From: Paracoccaceae bacterium | GTDB taxonomy: Bacteria > Pseudomonadota > Alphaproteobacteria > Rhodobacterales > Rhodobacteraceae | DNA length: 64,000 bases | NCBI GenBank assembly: GCA_029862205.1 | Contig: JAOTXT010000003.1 | Coordinates: 1 to 64,000, forward strand | Reading direction: 5' to 3' | In this document: in pieces, positions 20,391 through 31,163 of the stretch | Layout of the letters: every line of letters starts with the position of its first letter | Position numbering within the stretch: the first letter of the stretch is position 1 | The notes under the pieces: model-generated | The model's input: only the letters and a program-made list of their open reading frames with translations | What the model was told of the DNA's origin: nothing | Databases searched by the model: none | Program-made: the position numbers and the translations under genes

Positions 20391-20921
20391 TCAGGCCTGG
20401 CCCAGACCCCGGCGCACGGCGTCCAGCGCGTCCGCCTCGCGTTCGCCCATTGCGCCGCCATCGGCGGTCGCGACCGCCTCGACCATGGCCAGAAGCTGTG
20501 GCCCGGCCTCGTCGCCCGCATGCGTCTTGACCACGCGGGTCAGGCGCCGGATCGCGTCCTCGGGGCTGTTGCACTGGCCGGCGATCCAGCGGCCGAAGGC
20601 GGTGATGTCGACGGCCTCGGCGCTGTCGATCTGGAAGATAGAGCCAGCCTCGGCGGTCAGCCGGTCGATCTCGGCCTGGCTGAGCGGCGCGTCCATGCCT
20701 GCAACAGCAGCGGCAATGCCGGCCGCGGCCAGCCGTGGGTCCTCGACGCAATCGGCCGGATGGGACTTGTGCGTGCGCATATACCCGAAGCGCCGGATCG
20801 CCAAGCGGACGTCATTGGCTACGTTGGCTATGTCGCCGGCCGCGTCCTGCGCCGCCTTGAAGCGCCAATACCAGATCGCGACCGCGCTCAGGACGCCCAA
20901 AATGCCCAGAAGGATATGCAT
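20391..20921 (-). CDS. Hypothetical protein with N-terminal TM (TerB-like remnant possible)
   Basis: MHILLGILGVLSAVAIWYWRF...; 5 bp upstream of tlyA. Confidence 0.7.
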   Translation of the reverse strand: MHILLGILGVLSAVAIWYWRFKAAQDAAGDIANVANDVRLAIRRFGYMRTHKSHPADCVEDPRLAAAGIAAAVAGMDAPLSQAEIDRLTAEAGSIFQIDSAEAVDITAFGRWIAGQCNSPEDAIRRLTRVVKTHAGDEAGPQLLAMVEAVATADGGAMGEREADALDAVRRGLGQA

Positions 20922-21044
20922 TGCCACCCCCGAAAATGCCCCCTCGGAATGGCGCGCATTGTGCCTGAAATGAGAGATTCGGTAAACGGGATTATCGAAA
21001 CGGGGAAATGCATTAGAGTGCAATCTGACAGCGGGACGCGAGAT

Positions 21045-21067
21045 AAGGTGGGTTTTCAACCCACCTT
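21045..21067. repeat. Hairpin AAGGTGGGTT-TTC-AACCCACCTT
   Basis: 10-bp perfect arms; stem resembles the REP-like family but lacks GTAG. Confidence 0.7.
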
Positions 21068-21096
21068 GCGTCAATCGGTGCGTGGGAACAGGCATT

Positions 21097-21579
21097 CTAC
21101 GGAGCAGCCCGCACACGGCGTTTGAACATCACGTTCGGCCGGGCGCCGATAAGCATGTAAATGGCGAGCGGCACCTCGATCAGAGAGACCAGCACAAGAA
21201 GCGCGTCCCGCCACCATCCCAAGTCGAGATCAGGTTCGGGATAGAGGAGATCGAGCGCGAATACGATGGCAACCCCGACAAGGACGTTTACCAGATAGAG
21301 TTCCGGCGCATATCGCCATCGCGTCCAGATTGCCCAGAGGACAGCAAGCGTGCCTACGGCGTAATACCCCGTCTCGGCAGCTTGCAGGTTGAAAGGTCGG
21401 TTCTCATACAACACTGTTCCGGCGATATCCCCGGACAGGGCATCTTGCACGCTGATCAGCAGCGTGATGGGCGTGACGACGATCACGAAGACATAAAACC
21501 AGACGATAAAGCCGACCCAACCGCGCGCCCGATTCAGCGGATGATCGCTCCATTCGGTGTCAGAGAGTTCGCGCCACAT
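21097..21579 (-). CDS. DUF2569-like membrane protein
   Basis: Four predicted TM segments, WVGFIVWFYVFVIVVTPI... Confidence 0.6.
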   Translation of the reverse strand: MWRELSDTEWSDHPLNRARGWVGFIVWFYVFVIVVTPITLLISVQDALSGDIAGTVLYENRPFNLQAAETGYYAVGTLAVLWAIWTRWRYAPELYLVNVLVGVAIVFALDLLYPEPDLDLGWWRDALLVLVSLIEVPLAIYMLIGARPNVMFKRRVRAAP

Positions 21580-21617
21580 ACGTAATCCCGTGCCTTAAAT
21601 CGCATCACTAACAAACT

Positions 21618-21679
21618 GTAGGCTGCGTGCTTGCACGCACCTTTATGAATTGCGGTGCGTGTGCAAGCACGCGCCCTGC
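21618..21679. repeat. Inverted pair of REP-like elements
   Basis: GTAGGCTGCGTGCTTGCACGCACC ... GGTGCGTGTGCAAGCACGCGCCCTGC. Confidence 0.85.
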
Positions 21680-21686
21680 GAGTGCC

Positions 21687-23603
21687 TCACGCCCGCGCTG
21701 CCGCCGCGTTCTGTCCCAGCGCGCTCAGTGCCATGTCGACGATATGCGGGGCGTTCATCGCCGCGGTCTCGTACATCGCCGCCGGCTTGTCCTGGTCCAG
21801 GAACACATCCGGGAAGATCATCGGTCGGACCTTGAGGCCCTGATCGAGCATCCCCTCCATGGCGAGCATCTGCAACACATGGGAGCCGAAGCCGCCGATG
21901 GCGCCCTCCTCGACAGTGACCAGCGCCTCGTGCTCGCGGGCCAGCCGCAGGATCAGGTCGCGGTCCAACGGTTTGGCAAAACGCGCATCCGCTACGGTGG
22001 TCGAGAGGCCGCGCGCCTCGAGCTCCTCGGCGGCCTGAAGGCATTCCGACAAGCGGGCGCCGAACGACAGAAGCGCGATCTTCGTGCCCTCGCGCACCAC
22101 CCGGCCCTTGCCGATCTCGAGCGGCACGCCTGTCTCCGGCAGGTCCACGCCCACTCCCTCGCCGCGGGGATACCGGAAGGCAGAGGGTCCATCGTCGATC
22201 TGCGCCGCAGTCGCGACCATGTGGACAAGCTCCGCCTCATCCGCTGCCGCCATCACCACCATCCCCGGCAGGCACCCCAGATAGGCGACGTCGAAGCTGC
22301 CCGCGTGCGTCGCCCCGTCGGCGCCGACCAGCCCCGCCCGGTCGATCGCGAAGCGCACCGGCAGCTTCTGGATCGCCACGTCGTGGACCACCTGGTCATA
22401 GGCCCGTTGCAGGAAGGTGGAGTAGATCGCCGCGAACGGCTTCATCCCCGCCGCCGCCAGCCCGGCGGCGAAGGTGACCGCATGCTGCTCGGCGAGGCCG
22501 ACATCGAAAGTGCGGTCCGGATAGGCTTTCCCGAAAAGGTCGAGCCCGGTCCCGTCCGGCATCGCCGCGGTGATGCCGACGATGCGGTCGTCCTTCTCCG
22601 CCTCCTTGATCAGCGCCTTCGCGAAGACCTTGGTGTAGGAGGGCGCATTGGGTGTCGGCTTCGACTGTTCGCCTGTCACCACGTCGAACTTCGCGACGCC
22701 GTGATACTTGTCGGCGGAGGTTTCGGCCGGTGCGTAGCCCTTGCCCTTCTTGGTGATGCAGTGGACCAGGACCGGCCCTGTGGCCCGCGCCCGGACCGTG
22801 CGCAGAACCGGCAGAAGCTGGCTCATGTCGTGGCCGTCGATCGGGCCGATATAGTCGAGGCCCAGCTCCTCGAAGAGGGTCCCGCCGACCGCCATTCCCT
22901 TGACCAGTTCATGGGCCCGGCGCGCGCCTTCACGCAACGGTTCCGGCAGCCAATTCACCGCCTCCTTGGCGGCGGCTTTGAGGTCCTGGAACGGCGCCTG
23001 GGCGTAGAGCCGCGAGAGATAGGCCGACATCGCGCCCACGGGCGGCGCGATCGACATCTCGTTGTCGTTCAGGATGATGATCAGCCGATGGCCCAGATAG
23101 CCCGCATTGTTCATCGCCTCGTAGGCCATGCCGGCGGTCATCGCGCCGTCGCCGATCACCGCGATGGCGTCGCCGGTCTCGGCGCCCAATTCGCGCCCGG
23201 TGGCAAATCCCAGCGCGGCGGAGATCGAGGTCGAGCTGTGGGCGGCGCCGAACGGGTCGTATTCGCTCTCCGCGCGCTTGGTGAAGCCGCTGAGACCCCC
23301 GCCCTGGCGCAGCGTGCGGATTCGGTCTCGCCGCCCGGTCAGGATCTTGTGGGGATAGCACTGATGGCCCACATCCCAGATCAGCTTGTCACGGGGGGTA
23401 TCGAAGACTGCGTGGATCGCGACGGTCAGCTCGACAACGCCCAGCCCGGCGCCCAGATGCCCGCCAGTGACCGAGACCGCCGAGATCGTCTCGGCGCGAA
23501 GCTCGTCGGCGATCTGCGCCAATTCGGCATCGCTCATCGCGCGCAGATCGGACGGATACTGCACACGGTCCAAGAGCGGGGTAAGTGGCCGGTCGCTCAC
23601 CAA
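21687..23603 (-). CDS. dxs: 1-deoxy-D-xylulose-5-phosphate synthase
   Basis: [25 protein letters not shown]...[20 protein letters not shown]...[15 protein letters not shown]. Confidence 0.98.
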   Translation of the reverse strand: MVSDRPLTPLLDRVQYPSDLRAMSDAELAQIADELRAETISAVSVTGGHLGAGLGVVELTVAIHAVFDTPRDKLIWDVGHQCYPHKILTGRRDRIRTLRQGGGLSGFTKRAESEYDPFGAAHSSTSISAALGFATGRELGAETGDAIAVIGDGAMTAGMAYEAMNNAGYLGHRLIIILNDNEMSIAPPVGAMSAYLSRLYAQAPFQDLKAAAKEAVNWLPEPLREGARRAHELVKGMAVGGTLFEELGLDYIGPIDGHDMSQLLPVLRTVRARATGPVLVHCITKKGKGYAPAETSADKYHGVAKFDVVTGEQSKPTPNAPSYTKVFAKALIKEAEKDDRIVGITAAMPDGTGLDLFGKAYPDRTFDVGLAEQHAVTFAAGLAAAGMKPFAAIYSTFLQRAYDQVVHDVAIQKLPVRFAIDRAGLVGADGATHAGSFDVAYLGCLPGMVVMAAADEAELVHMVATAAQIDDGPSAFRYPRGEGVGVDLPETGVPLEIGKGRVVREGTKIALLSFGARLSECLQAAEELEARGLSTTVADARFAKPLDRDLILRLAREHEALVTVEEGAIGGFGSHVLQMLAMEGMLDQGLKVRPMIFPDVFLDQDKPAAMYETAAMNAPHIVDMALSALGQNAAAARA

Positions 23604-23673
23604 ATTCTCCCTATTTTCGAAGCTGTCTGATTGGCAGATCGGGCTGCTATTGGCAAATGAACTTAGTTCAGGA

Positions 23674-23916
23674 TCACTCGGTCTTGAAGGGCTCGGTATC
23701 CGTGGCCGTGCCGTCCGCGCCGGCGGTGATCTTTTCGACCTTCAGTTCCGCCTCGCCCAGCTTGGCCTCGCAATGTTTCTTCAGCGCATCCCCGCGCTCA
23801 TAGAGCGCGATCGACTTCTCCAGCGGCACCTCGCCGCCCTCGAGCGCGCGGACCACGGTGTCGAGCGCGTCCATCGCTTCCTCGAAGGTCATATCCTCAA
23901 TCTTCTTTTCAGTCAT
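23674..23916 (-). CDS. xseB: Exodeoxyribonuclease VII small subunit
   Basis: [45 protein letters not shown]. Confidence 0.95.
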   Translation of the reverse strand: MTEKKIEDMTFEEAMDALDTVVRALEGGEVPLEKSIALYERGDALKKHCEAKLGEAELKVEKITAGADGTATDTEPFKTE

Positions 23917-24854
23917 GTATGAGCCTCCGCATGGGCGATCAGCGCGTCCAGATGGGCCGCGACGGAATCCGCAAGTCCATCGAGGTCATAACCGCCCTCC
24001 AAGGTCGAGACCACCCGCCCCTCACAGCATTCCTCGGCGATCTTGCAAAGCTCGGCCGTGACCCAGCCGAAATCCTCGGCCTGCCAATTGAGATTGGCCA
24101 GGGGATCGGCCGCATGGGCATCGAACCCGGCCGAAATCATCAGGAGGTCAGGGCCGAACTCGCGCACAGCCGGGAAGATCGTGCCCTCATAGGCGACCCG
24201 CATCTCGCGCCCGCCGCTCATCGGGTTCAGGGGCGCGTTGAAGATGTTGCCGACCCCGGTCTCGTGCGCGGCCCCCGTGCCCGGATAGAGCGGCATCTGG
24301 TGCGACGAGGCGAAGAGGACCCTCGGCTCGTTCCAGAAGATGTCCTGGGTGCCGTTGCCGTGATGGACGTCGAAGTCGACGATGGCGATCTTCTCGAGCC
24401 CGAGCGCGTCCAGCCCATGGCGCGCGCCGACCGCCACGTTGTCGAAGAGGCAGAACCCCATTGCCCGGTCCTTCTCGGCATGATGGCCGCACGGGCGCAC
24501 GGCACAGAAGGCCGCTTTGTGCGCGCCGCCAGCAACCGCCTCGACCGCGGCGATATTGGCACCGGCCGCATGGCGGGCCGCGGTCAGGCTGTCAGGGCAC
24601 ATATGCGTATCGGGGTCCAGGCTCACCCATCCCTCGCTGGGCAACCGCAACTTGATCGTCTCGATATAGGCCGATGTATGCGCGCGCCCAATCTGATCGT
24701 CATCCGCCGCCGGTGCCTCCACCCGGGGCAAATTCGTATAATCCGCGCCCGCAAGCACCCGGTCGACTGTTTCAATCCGCGCCACCCGTTCCGGATGGCC
24801 GGGCGGCGTCACATGATCGTGGCTAGACGGATGGGTAAGGATCAGCACTGACAT
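23913..24854 (-). CDS. Histone deacetylase-family protein
   Basis: RPCGHHAEKDRAMGFCLFDNVAVGARH...IVDFDVHHGNGTQDIF. Confidence 0.95.
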   Translation of the reverse strand: MSVLILTHPSSHDHVTPPGHPERVARIETVDRVLAGADYTNLPRVEAPAADDDQIGRAHTSAYIETIKLRLPSEGWVSLDPDTHMCPDSLTAARHAAGANIAAVEAVAGGAHKAAFCAVRPCGHHAEKDRAMGFCLFDNVAVGARHGLDALGLEKIAIVDFDVHHGNGTQDIFWNEPRVLFASSHQMPLYPGTGAAHETGVGNIFNAPLNPMSGGREMRVAYEGTIFPAVREFGPDLLMISAGFDAHAADPLANLNWQAEDFGWVTAELCKIAEECCEGRVVSTLEGGYDLDGLADSVAAHLDALIAHAEAHT

Positions 24855-24960
24855 GGGGAAAGACTAGACCGGGTGCCGGCCAAAGGTAAACGGGGTCTCT
24901 TGCTTCGCGGAAGCTCTGGGCCGAAGTTCGGTGAAGCAGTGCAGATATTCGGAGCCTTTG

Positions 24961-26094
24961 ATGATGGACTTCCACCCCTTCGCGGTCGAGCAGTTCCTGT
25001 CCGAGCACGAGCACGGGGTGCGGTTCAACTTCTCGGAAAGCGGCGTCCATCCGATGCGCTATGACGAGCTGTTCCGGTTGGCGCAGATCGATACGGAAGC
25101 ATTGTTCGCGACCCTGATCGATTACCCGCAGGTCAACGGATTCGACGGCCTGCGCGAGAAGATCGCCGCGCTCTATCCCGGCGCGGCGCCTCAGAACGTG
25201 CTGGTAACGGTCGGCGCGACCGAGGCGAACACGCTGGCCGCCGCCGCCCTGATCGCGCCGGGCGACAACATGGTTCGGTTCCGCCCGACCTACGAGCAGC
25301 TTCCCGGCAATGCACTGAACCTTGGCCACGAGGTGCGCGTGGTCGATTTGGTCGAGGAGCGGGGTTGGGCGGTGGACACGGCCGCCCTCGCGGCGGTGGT
25401 GGACGACCGCACGCGGATCATCCATGTGGTCAACCCGAACAACCCCACCGGCCAAATCCTGAGTGACGGCGATCGAGACGCGATTGTCGGGGCGGCGCAG
25501 CACTCGGGCGCCTGGATCGTCGCCGACGAGGTCTATTCGGGCACCGAGCGCAACACCGACGACCCGACCCCCAGCTTCTGGGGCACCCACGACCGGGTGA
25601 TCGCGATCAATTCCATGAGCAAGGCCTACGGGCTGCCGGGGCTGCGCCTGGGCTGGCTGGTCGTGCCCGAGGAGATCGTGGACTGCGCCTGGCGGCGGCA
25701 CGAATATGCCTCGATCGCGGCCTCAATGTTTTCGATGAAGCTGGCGGACGCCGCGCTGGCGCCGGTGCCGCGCGCCCGGCTGATGGAGCGTGCCCGCGGC
25801 CTGATCCGGCGCGGCTTCGAGACGCTTAGCGAGGCCTTGGCCGAGCATCCGAGCGTCTTCTCGGTGGTACCGCCACAGGCCTCGGCGATGTCGTTCGTGA
25901 AGTTCGCTCTGCCCGTGACCTCGGACGAATTCGCCCGCAGGCTGCTGGCCGAGGAGGATGTGCTGGTAATCCCCGGTTCAAAATTCGGCCTGGACGGGCA
26001 TTTCCGGTTCTCGTCCGCGCTGCCCGACGGTCACCTGCGCGAAGGTTTGGCGCACATGAACGCGCTGGTAGGTCGGATATTGGCCGAAGATTGA
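24961..26094 (+). CDS. Class I/II PLP-dependent aminotransferase
   Basis: NPNNPTGQIL...INSMSKAYGLPGLRLGW. Confidence 0.93.
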   Translation: MMDFHPFAVEQFLSEHEHGVRFNFSESGVHPMRYDELFRLAQIDTEALFATLIDYPQVNGFDGLREKIAALYPGAAPQNVLVTVGATEANTLAAAALIAPGDNMVRFRPTYEQLPGNALNLGHEVRVVDLVEERGWAVDTAALAAVVDDRTRIIHVVNPNNPTGQILSDGDRDAIVGAAQHSGAWIVADEVYSGTERNTDDPTPSFWGTHDRVIAINSMSKAYGLPGLRLGWLVVPEEIVDCAWRRHEYASIAASMFSMKLADAALAPVPRARLMERARGLIRRGFETLSEALAEHPSVFSVVPPQASAMSFVKFALPVTSDEFARRLLAEEDVLVIPGSKFGLDGHFRFSSALPDGHLREGLAHMNALVGRILAED

Positions 26095-26104
26095 TCAAGC
26101 CAAT

Positions 26105-26171
26105 GTCCCAGGCTTGACCTGGGACCTCGGTGTTCGCCGTCGCCCATCGAGCCCCGGTTCCGGGCCGGGGC
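26105..26171. repeat. Double-hairpin repeat (GTCCC/GCCCC family)
   Basis: GTCCCAGGCTTGACCTGGGAC ... GCCCCGGTTCCGGGCCGGGGC; closely matches 61741-61808. Confidence 0.75.
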
Positions 26172-26183
26172 ATCGGCGATGTC

Positions 26184-27065
26184 TCAGTGATTGCCGCGCA
26201 CCACCTGCTCGTAGCTCTTGGCGATGTCGCGGGTCATTTCACCCACCTCGAAATTGTAGGGACCGATTTCGCCCACTGGCGTCACTTCGGCGGCGGTGCC
26301 AGTCAGCCAGCACTGCTCGAAATTCTCGAGTTCATCCGGCATGATATGGCGCTCGTGGATTTGGATGCCCTTGTCGCGGATCATCCCCAGGACGGTCTGC
26401 CGGGTGATGCCGTTCAGGAAGCAATCCGGCGCCGGCGTGTGCACGGCGCCGTCCTTCACGAAGAAGACATTGGCTCCGGTCGCCTCGGCCACATAGCCAC
26501 GGTAGTCCATCATCAAGCTGTCCGAGCAGCCCTTGGCCTCGGCCGCATGCTTGGACATGGTGCAGATCATGTAGAGCCCGCTCGCCTTGGCGTGGCAGGG
26601 GATCGTCTCGGGGCTCGGGCGCTTCCATTTCGAGATGTCGAGCTTGGCGCCCTTGAACTTGGCGTCCCCGTAATAGGCGCCCCACTCCCATGTCGCGACC
26701 GCCATATGGACCGGGTTGCGCGCCGAAGCGACGCCCATATCGAGGCCAGAGCCGCGCCAGCAGAGGACGCGCACATAGGCGTCCTTCAGGTTGTTGGCAT
26801 GCATCGTGTCGGCCTTGGCCTTCTCGATTTCGTCGACCGTGTAGGGGATCGGGATATCCATCGCTTTTCCAGACTCGAGCAGGCGCTGGGAATGCTCCTC
26901 GGATTTGAAGATCCGCCCGCCATAGGCACGCTCGCCCTCGAAGACCGCGCTGCCATAGTGCAGCGCATGGGTCAGCAGATGTACCTTGGCCGAGCGCCAT
27001 TCCACGAGGTTGCCATCCATCCAGATGAACCCGTCGCGATCGTCATATGCGCTGCCAGGTGCCAT
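26184..27065 (-). CDS. ilvE: Branched-chain amino acid aminotransferase
   Basis: HYGSAVFEGERAYGG...RGYVAEATGANVFFVKDG...LTGTAAEVTPVGEI. Confidence 0.95.
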   Translation of the reverse strand: MAPGSAYDDRDGFIWMDGNLVEWRSAKVHLLTHALHYGSAVFEGERAYGGRIFKSEEHSQRLLESGKAMDIPIPYTVDEIEKAKADTMHANNLKDAYVRVLCWRGSGLDMGVASARNPVHMAVATWEWGAYYGDAKFKGAKLDISKWKRPSPETIPCHAKASGLYMICTMSKHAAEAKGCSDSLMMDYRGYVAEATGANVFFVKDGAVHTPAPDCFLNGITRQTVLGMIRDKGIQIHERHIMPDELENFEQCWLTGTAAEVTPVGEIGPYNFEVGEMTRDIAKSYEQVVRGNH

Positions 27066-27289
27066 TGCTTCACTCCTTCTCAAACATGAACCCCGTGCAT
27101 CCCGCACGGGGTCGAGTCCGTATCCAACTTCAAGACCTTATCTTGCGCGGGAAGGCTCAAATACGACAGAATCTGTGCCATGCCTGCGCGCGACTCGTAA
27201 CATCGGGCTTTTAATTAGTCAATAAGGCTGACATAATTCGTGAGCGCACGACGGGAAAGAGCGCCGAGGACGTTGAATGGGAGCGCTAA

Positions 27290-27814
27290 ATGCGGGTATC
27301 GACTGACAGGGGGGCGCTCATGTTGAGCCGGCCGGACCAGCTTCTGTTCCTTACCGACGAGCAACTGCGTCAAGGCATCGAGCTTCTGTTCTTTGCCTAT
27401 CGCGACTTTACGGGCGACCCGGACGCGGTTCTTGCTGAGCGTGGTTATGGACGTGCGCACCACCGGGCAATCCACTTCATCAAGCGCCGCCCGGGGATAA
27501 CGATCGCCGGTTTGCTTGAGATCCTGGGCGTCACCAAGCAGTCCCTGAACCGGGTGTTGCGCCAGCTCGTTGACGATGGGCTGGTCATCAGCAAGACCGG
27601 CACCAAGGATCGGCGCCAGCGAAATCTGCGGCTGAGCCTCGCGGGCGAGGAGCTGGAGCGCCAGCTCTCCGACCCACAGCGCGCCCGGTTCCGGCGCGCC
27701 TATAGCGAGGCCGGCCCCGAGGCGGTCGCGGGTTTTCGCGCCGTGCTGGAGAGTATGATCAACGAAAAGGACCGTGAGGCGGTTCTCTCGCTCGTCGGGC
27801 GCGAGGGTTCATGA
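27290..27814 (+). CDS. MarR-family regulator, PetP-like
   Basis: wHTH LLEILGVTKQSLNRVLRQLVDDGLV; 4-nt overlap with OmpR-type regulator; start may be 27320. Confidence 0.88.
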   Translation: MRVSTDRGALMLSRPDQLLFLTDEQLRQGIELLFFAYRDFTGDPDAVLAERGYGRAHHRAIHFIKRRPGITIAGLLEILGVTKQSLNRVLRQLVDDGLVISKTGTKDRRQRNLRLSLAGEELERQLSDPQRARFRRAYSEAGPEAVAGFRAVLESMINEKDREAVLSLVGREGS

Positions 27815-28536
27815 GCGGGTTCGGCCAGGTCACCGATGGCGAGGGCCCGGCGCACATCCTGGTCGTCGATGACGATTCACGGATTCGCGATCTGCTGAAG
27901 CGCTTCCTGACCCGCAGCGGCTATCTGGTGACTGCCGCGCGCGACGCGGCTCATGCTTCGCGCCTGCTCGAGAGCCTGGCTTTCGACATGCTCGTGGTCG
28001 ATGTGATGATGCCCGGCGAGGATGGGTTCAGCCTGACCCGCCGGATACGCGACCAGATCGACACACCGGTCCTGCTTTTGACTGCCCGCAACGAGACCGG
28101 CGACCGGATCGAGGGGCTGGAGGCGGGCGCCGATGACTACCTACCGAAACCTTTCGAGCCGCGCGAGCTTCTGCTGCGTATCGCCGCGATCCTGCGCCGC
28201 GCCGCTCCCCCGCCGACGACCGAGGCCCCGCCCAAGGTCCTGGCATTGGGTGACGCGAATTTCGACATCCTGCGCGGCGAGCTGAAACGTGGGGAGGAGG
28301 TCGTGCGCCTGACCTCGACCGAGCAGGCGCTGATGCGGGTCTTCTCGCGCAAGCCCAACGAGCCGGTCAGCCGCTCGCGGCTTGCCGAGGAACTGGGCGG
28401 CTCGGGCGGCGAAGTGCAGGAACGCGCGGTCGATGTGCAGATCACAAGGCTTCGCCGGAAACTGGAGATCGACCCCAAGACGCCGCGCTATCTGCAAACC
28501 GTGCGCGGCGCTGGCTACATGCTGACGCCCGACTGA
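27811..28536 (+). CDS. OmpR-family response regulator, PetR-like
   Basis: Receiver VVDDDSRIRDLLKRFL...VVDVMMPGEDGFSL..LPKPFEPREL; C-term wHTH QITRLRRKLEIDPKTPRYLQTVRGAGYML. Confidence 0.93.
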   Translation: MSGFGQVTDGEGPAHILVVDDDSRIRDLLKRFLTRSGYLVTAARDAAHASRLLESLAFDMLVVDVMMPGEDGFSLTRRIRDQIDTPVLLLTARNETGDRIEGLEAGADDYLPKPFEPRELLLRIAAILRRAAPPPTTEAPPKVLALGDANFDILRGELKRGEEVVRLTSTEQALMRVFSRKPNEPVSRSRLAEELGGSGGEVQERAVDVQITRLRRKLEIDPKTPRYLQTVRGAGYMLTPD

Positions 28537-28657
28537 TCCCAATTACAATTGCCCTTCCTCGCGCTTCCGGTCTCAAAATTACGGATCGGCCGGCGGTGGC
28601 GGCTTTTCAGTCGCATCTGGCCTCTGGCGAGACGGCCGCAAAAGGGGAGGGATATAT

Positions 28658-29606
28658 GTGTACGATAAACGGATTCTGTGTGCCGGCACAATCGCAGTTC
28701 TGGCCCTGGCTGAAGCCTTCGCACCAGCGGGATTTGCCCAGGAAACAGGACAGATTCCAACAAAAATGAGATCACGTTCACGTCGTGGACCGGACCCTAC
28801 ATGCGCAGCCAGATGCTGGGCTTCGTGCGGCCCTATGAGGCCGCGAACGGCGTGCGGGTCCATGTGGAGCACTATAATGGCGGGATCGCCGAGATCCGCG
28901 ACCAGGTGGAATCGGCCAATGTGATCTGGGACGTGGTCGACCTGACACAAGCGGATTCGCTTCGGGCTTGCGAGGAAGGCCTGATCGAGGACATCTCGAA
29001 CATCACACTGCCGCCCGGCGCCGATGGCATCCCGTTCCAGGACGATTTCGTCGAAGACGCGCTCAACAAATGCGGGGTCGGCGTAATCGTCTGGGGCACA
29101 GCCTTCACCTATTCGACGACCGCTTTCGGGACGCCGCCGAGCTCGATCGCCGACTTTTTCGACACGAAGGACTATCCCGGCCCGCGGGCCATTCGCGACG
29201 ACCCAACCGTCATCATGGAATGGGCGCTGATGGCCGATGGCGTGGCGCGCGACCAGGTCTACGCGACGCTGGAAACCGATGAAGGCGTCGCGCGGGCGCT
29301 CAAGAAAATGGACGCGATCAAGCCGGGGCTTAGGTTCTGGCAGACCGGACGGCAGCCGGTTCGGCTGCTGAACTCGGACGAGGTCGCCATGGCCTCGATC
29401 TGGGCCACAACCGGCGCACAGGCGTCGCGCGAGGAAAGCGCGCAGTTCGAAATGGTGATGGACGGGCGCGTCATCGAGCTTGACCTCTTCGGCATCCCGA
29501 AGGGCAGCCGCTACAAGGCCGAGGCGATCGATTTCATCCGCTTTGCCAGTTCCAGCAAGGCCCTGGCCGATACGGTCAGCCATTTGCCAAACGGCCCGAC
29601 GCGGAA
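28658..29606 (+). pseudogene. ABC (polyamine-type) substrate-binding protein remnant, frameshifted and 3' truncated
   Basis: Signal peptide frame MYDKRILCAGTIAVLALAEAFAPAGFAQE joins NEITFTSWTGPYMRSQMLGFVRPYE in another frame near 28763; C-term ends [16 protein letters not shown] then runs into BCCT sequence. Confidence 0.8.
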
Positions 29607-30345
29607 GTGGCGATCCGGATAACCAACTTCCATTGGGTTCTGCATGGCTGGGGGCTCTACGTGCTGGTGGGCCTCAGCCTGGCGTATTTTTCGTATCGCA
29701 AGGACCTGCCGCTGACCCTGCGCTCGGCGCTCTATCCGATCCTCAAGGAAAAGGTCTATGAACCATCTTCTATTGGGGGGGGGGTGGATCGCCTGGTGTC
29801 CCTTCGTCGGGCTCTTCATCGCCCGTATCTCGAAGGGCCGCACGATCAGGCAGTTCTGCTTCGCCGTCCTGCTGATACCAGTGACCGTGGTCATGCTTTG
29901 GATGGGTACCTTCGGCAGTGCGGCCACGGGCGTCGTCGAGGCAGTCAATGCGGACTATGCGATTGGCGTGTTCCAGACCGTTGCGGGCTTCGGTTACCAA
30001 TCGCTGGTCACGCCGATCACCGTCCTGATCACCATCCTGCTGGTCTCGTGGTTCGTGACCTCGTCGGATTCCGGCACACTGGTCATGTGCACTATGCTCA
30101 GCATGGGCGACGAACATCCGCCGGTGAAGTTCCGGATCTTCTGGGGCATCACCTCGGGCGTCGTCGCCGGCGTGCTGATGCTGGCAGGGGGCCTGAGCGC
30201 ACTCCAGACCGCCTCCATCGTGCCGGGGTTGCCGATCTCGGTGATCCTGTTCCTGATGGGCTACGGCATGGTGAAGACCCTGCACGAGGAATTCCCGCTG
30301 CCGGATGTCGAGGACAAATTCGAGCTGGAATACCTGAACCGGTAG
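29607..30345 (+). pseudogene. BCCT-family transporter remnant with internal deletion and frameshift
   Basis: [42 protein letters not shown], then (other frame) [25 protein letters not shown]...[18 protein letters not shown]; missing N-term and middle; G10 run at 29775-29784. Confidence 0.82.
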
Positions 30346-30373
30346 TCCGGCTCGCTCACTGGGTCCTCCCACT

Positions 30374-30401
30374 GGGGCGGCTTCGGCCGCCCCGGTTTTT
30401 C
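30374..30401 (+). terminator. Rho-independent terminator
   Basis: GGGGCGGC-TTCG-GCCGCCCC-GGTTTTT. Confidence 0.85.
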
Positions 30402-31163
30402 TCAATCTCCTGAACCTCGTGATGGATCGCGGGCGGCGCAAAGCTGAACCGCTCGCGCGATCGCGGCGACCTCTCGCTGGCCGATAGCGGTGCCGGGGCG
30501 CCGGATGCGGATCAGCGTAACCGCTGCCTGCACGGCGTCCACATGGCCATAGACCACGAGCCAGGTGGCCGCCACGGCGGCGGACCGGCCGTAGCCGAGC
30601 GCGCAGCAGACCAGCACATCGCCGCCGGGAACCGCGCGATGCTCTGCCTCGATCGCCCGCGCGGCACGGATCAGATCAGGCGGCTCCGGAACTACCAGGT
30701 CCAGCATCGGCAGGAACCGTCCCGGCGCCTGGGCGCCCGAGCGGGGGATTTCCGCGCAGAGATCGATCACCCGCGCTCCGCCCGGTGCCGCCGGGATGCC
30801 CCCAATCCGGAGACCCGGCACGATCATGCTCGATGCGTCGCGTCCCCGCAGCCAGGCCCAGGCATTGGCGCTTGCGCCGATGGTGTAAGGCAAGAGCAGC
30901 CCCCGCACGATCCGGGCACCGATCCCCGGCCGGTTCTTGCAGAAAAGTCCCGGCCGTGCCGTACCGTAGGCGAGCGCGACCATGGCGAGGCTGATCGCGG
31001 GCCAGATCAGAACCAGCGCCGCGCCGCCCACGAGCATTGCGGCCGCAAGGAAGGCTACGGACCCGGCAGCGTATAGTCTTGCGAGCCGCCACCGCGCCTG
31101 ATCACGGGCAGGCCGTCTCGGAGACCGCGGCAACACGTCCTCCACGCCCACCGTCATCGTCAT
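30402..31163 (-). CDS. Membrane-anchored dual-specificity-type protein phosphatase
   Basis: Two N-terminal TM stretches and P-loop [17 protein letters not shown] (CX5R); ATGA overlap with upstream gene. Confidence 0.8.
   Translation of the reverse strand: MTMTVGVEDVLPRSPRRPARDQARWRLARLYAAGSVAFLAAAMLVGGAALVLIWPAISLAMVALAYGTARPGLFCKNRPGIGARIVRGLLLPYTIGASANAWAWLRGRDASSMIVPGLRIGGIPAAPGGARVIDLCAEIPRSGAQAPGRFLPMLDLVVPEPPDLIRAARAIEAEHRAVPGGDVLVCCALGYGRSAAVAATWLVVYGHVDAVQAAVTLIRIRRPGTAIGQREVAAIARAVQLCAARDPSRGSGD

Noticed and set aside
21627-23630. 667-aa plus-strand ORF antisense to dxs
   Set aside because: Shadow frame of dxs; no recognisable domain, composition typical of antisense GC-rich ORFs
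29758-30345. Intact small membrane transporter
   Set aside because: It is the C-terminal portion of a BCCT transporter lacking its N-terminal helices, upstream part in another frame
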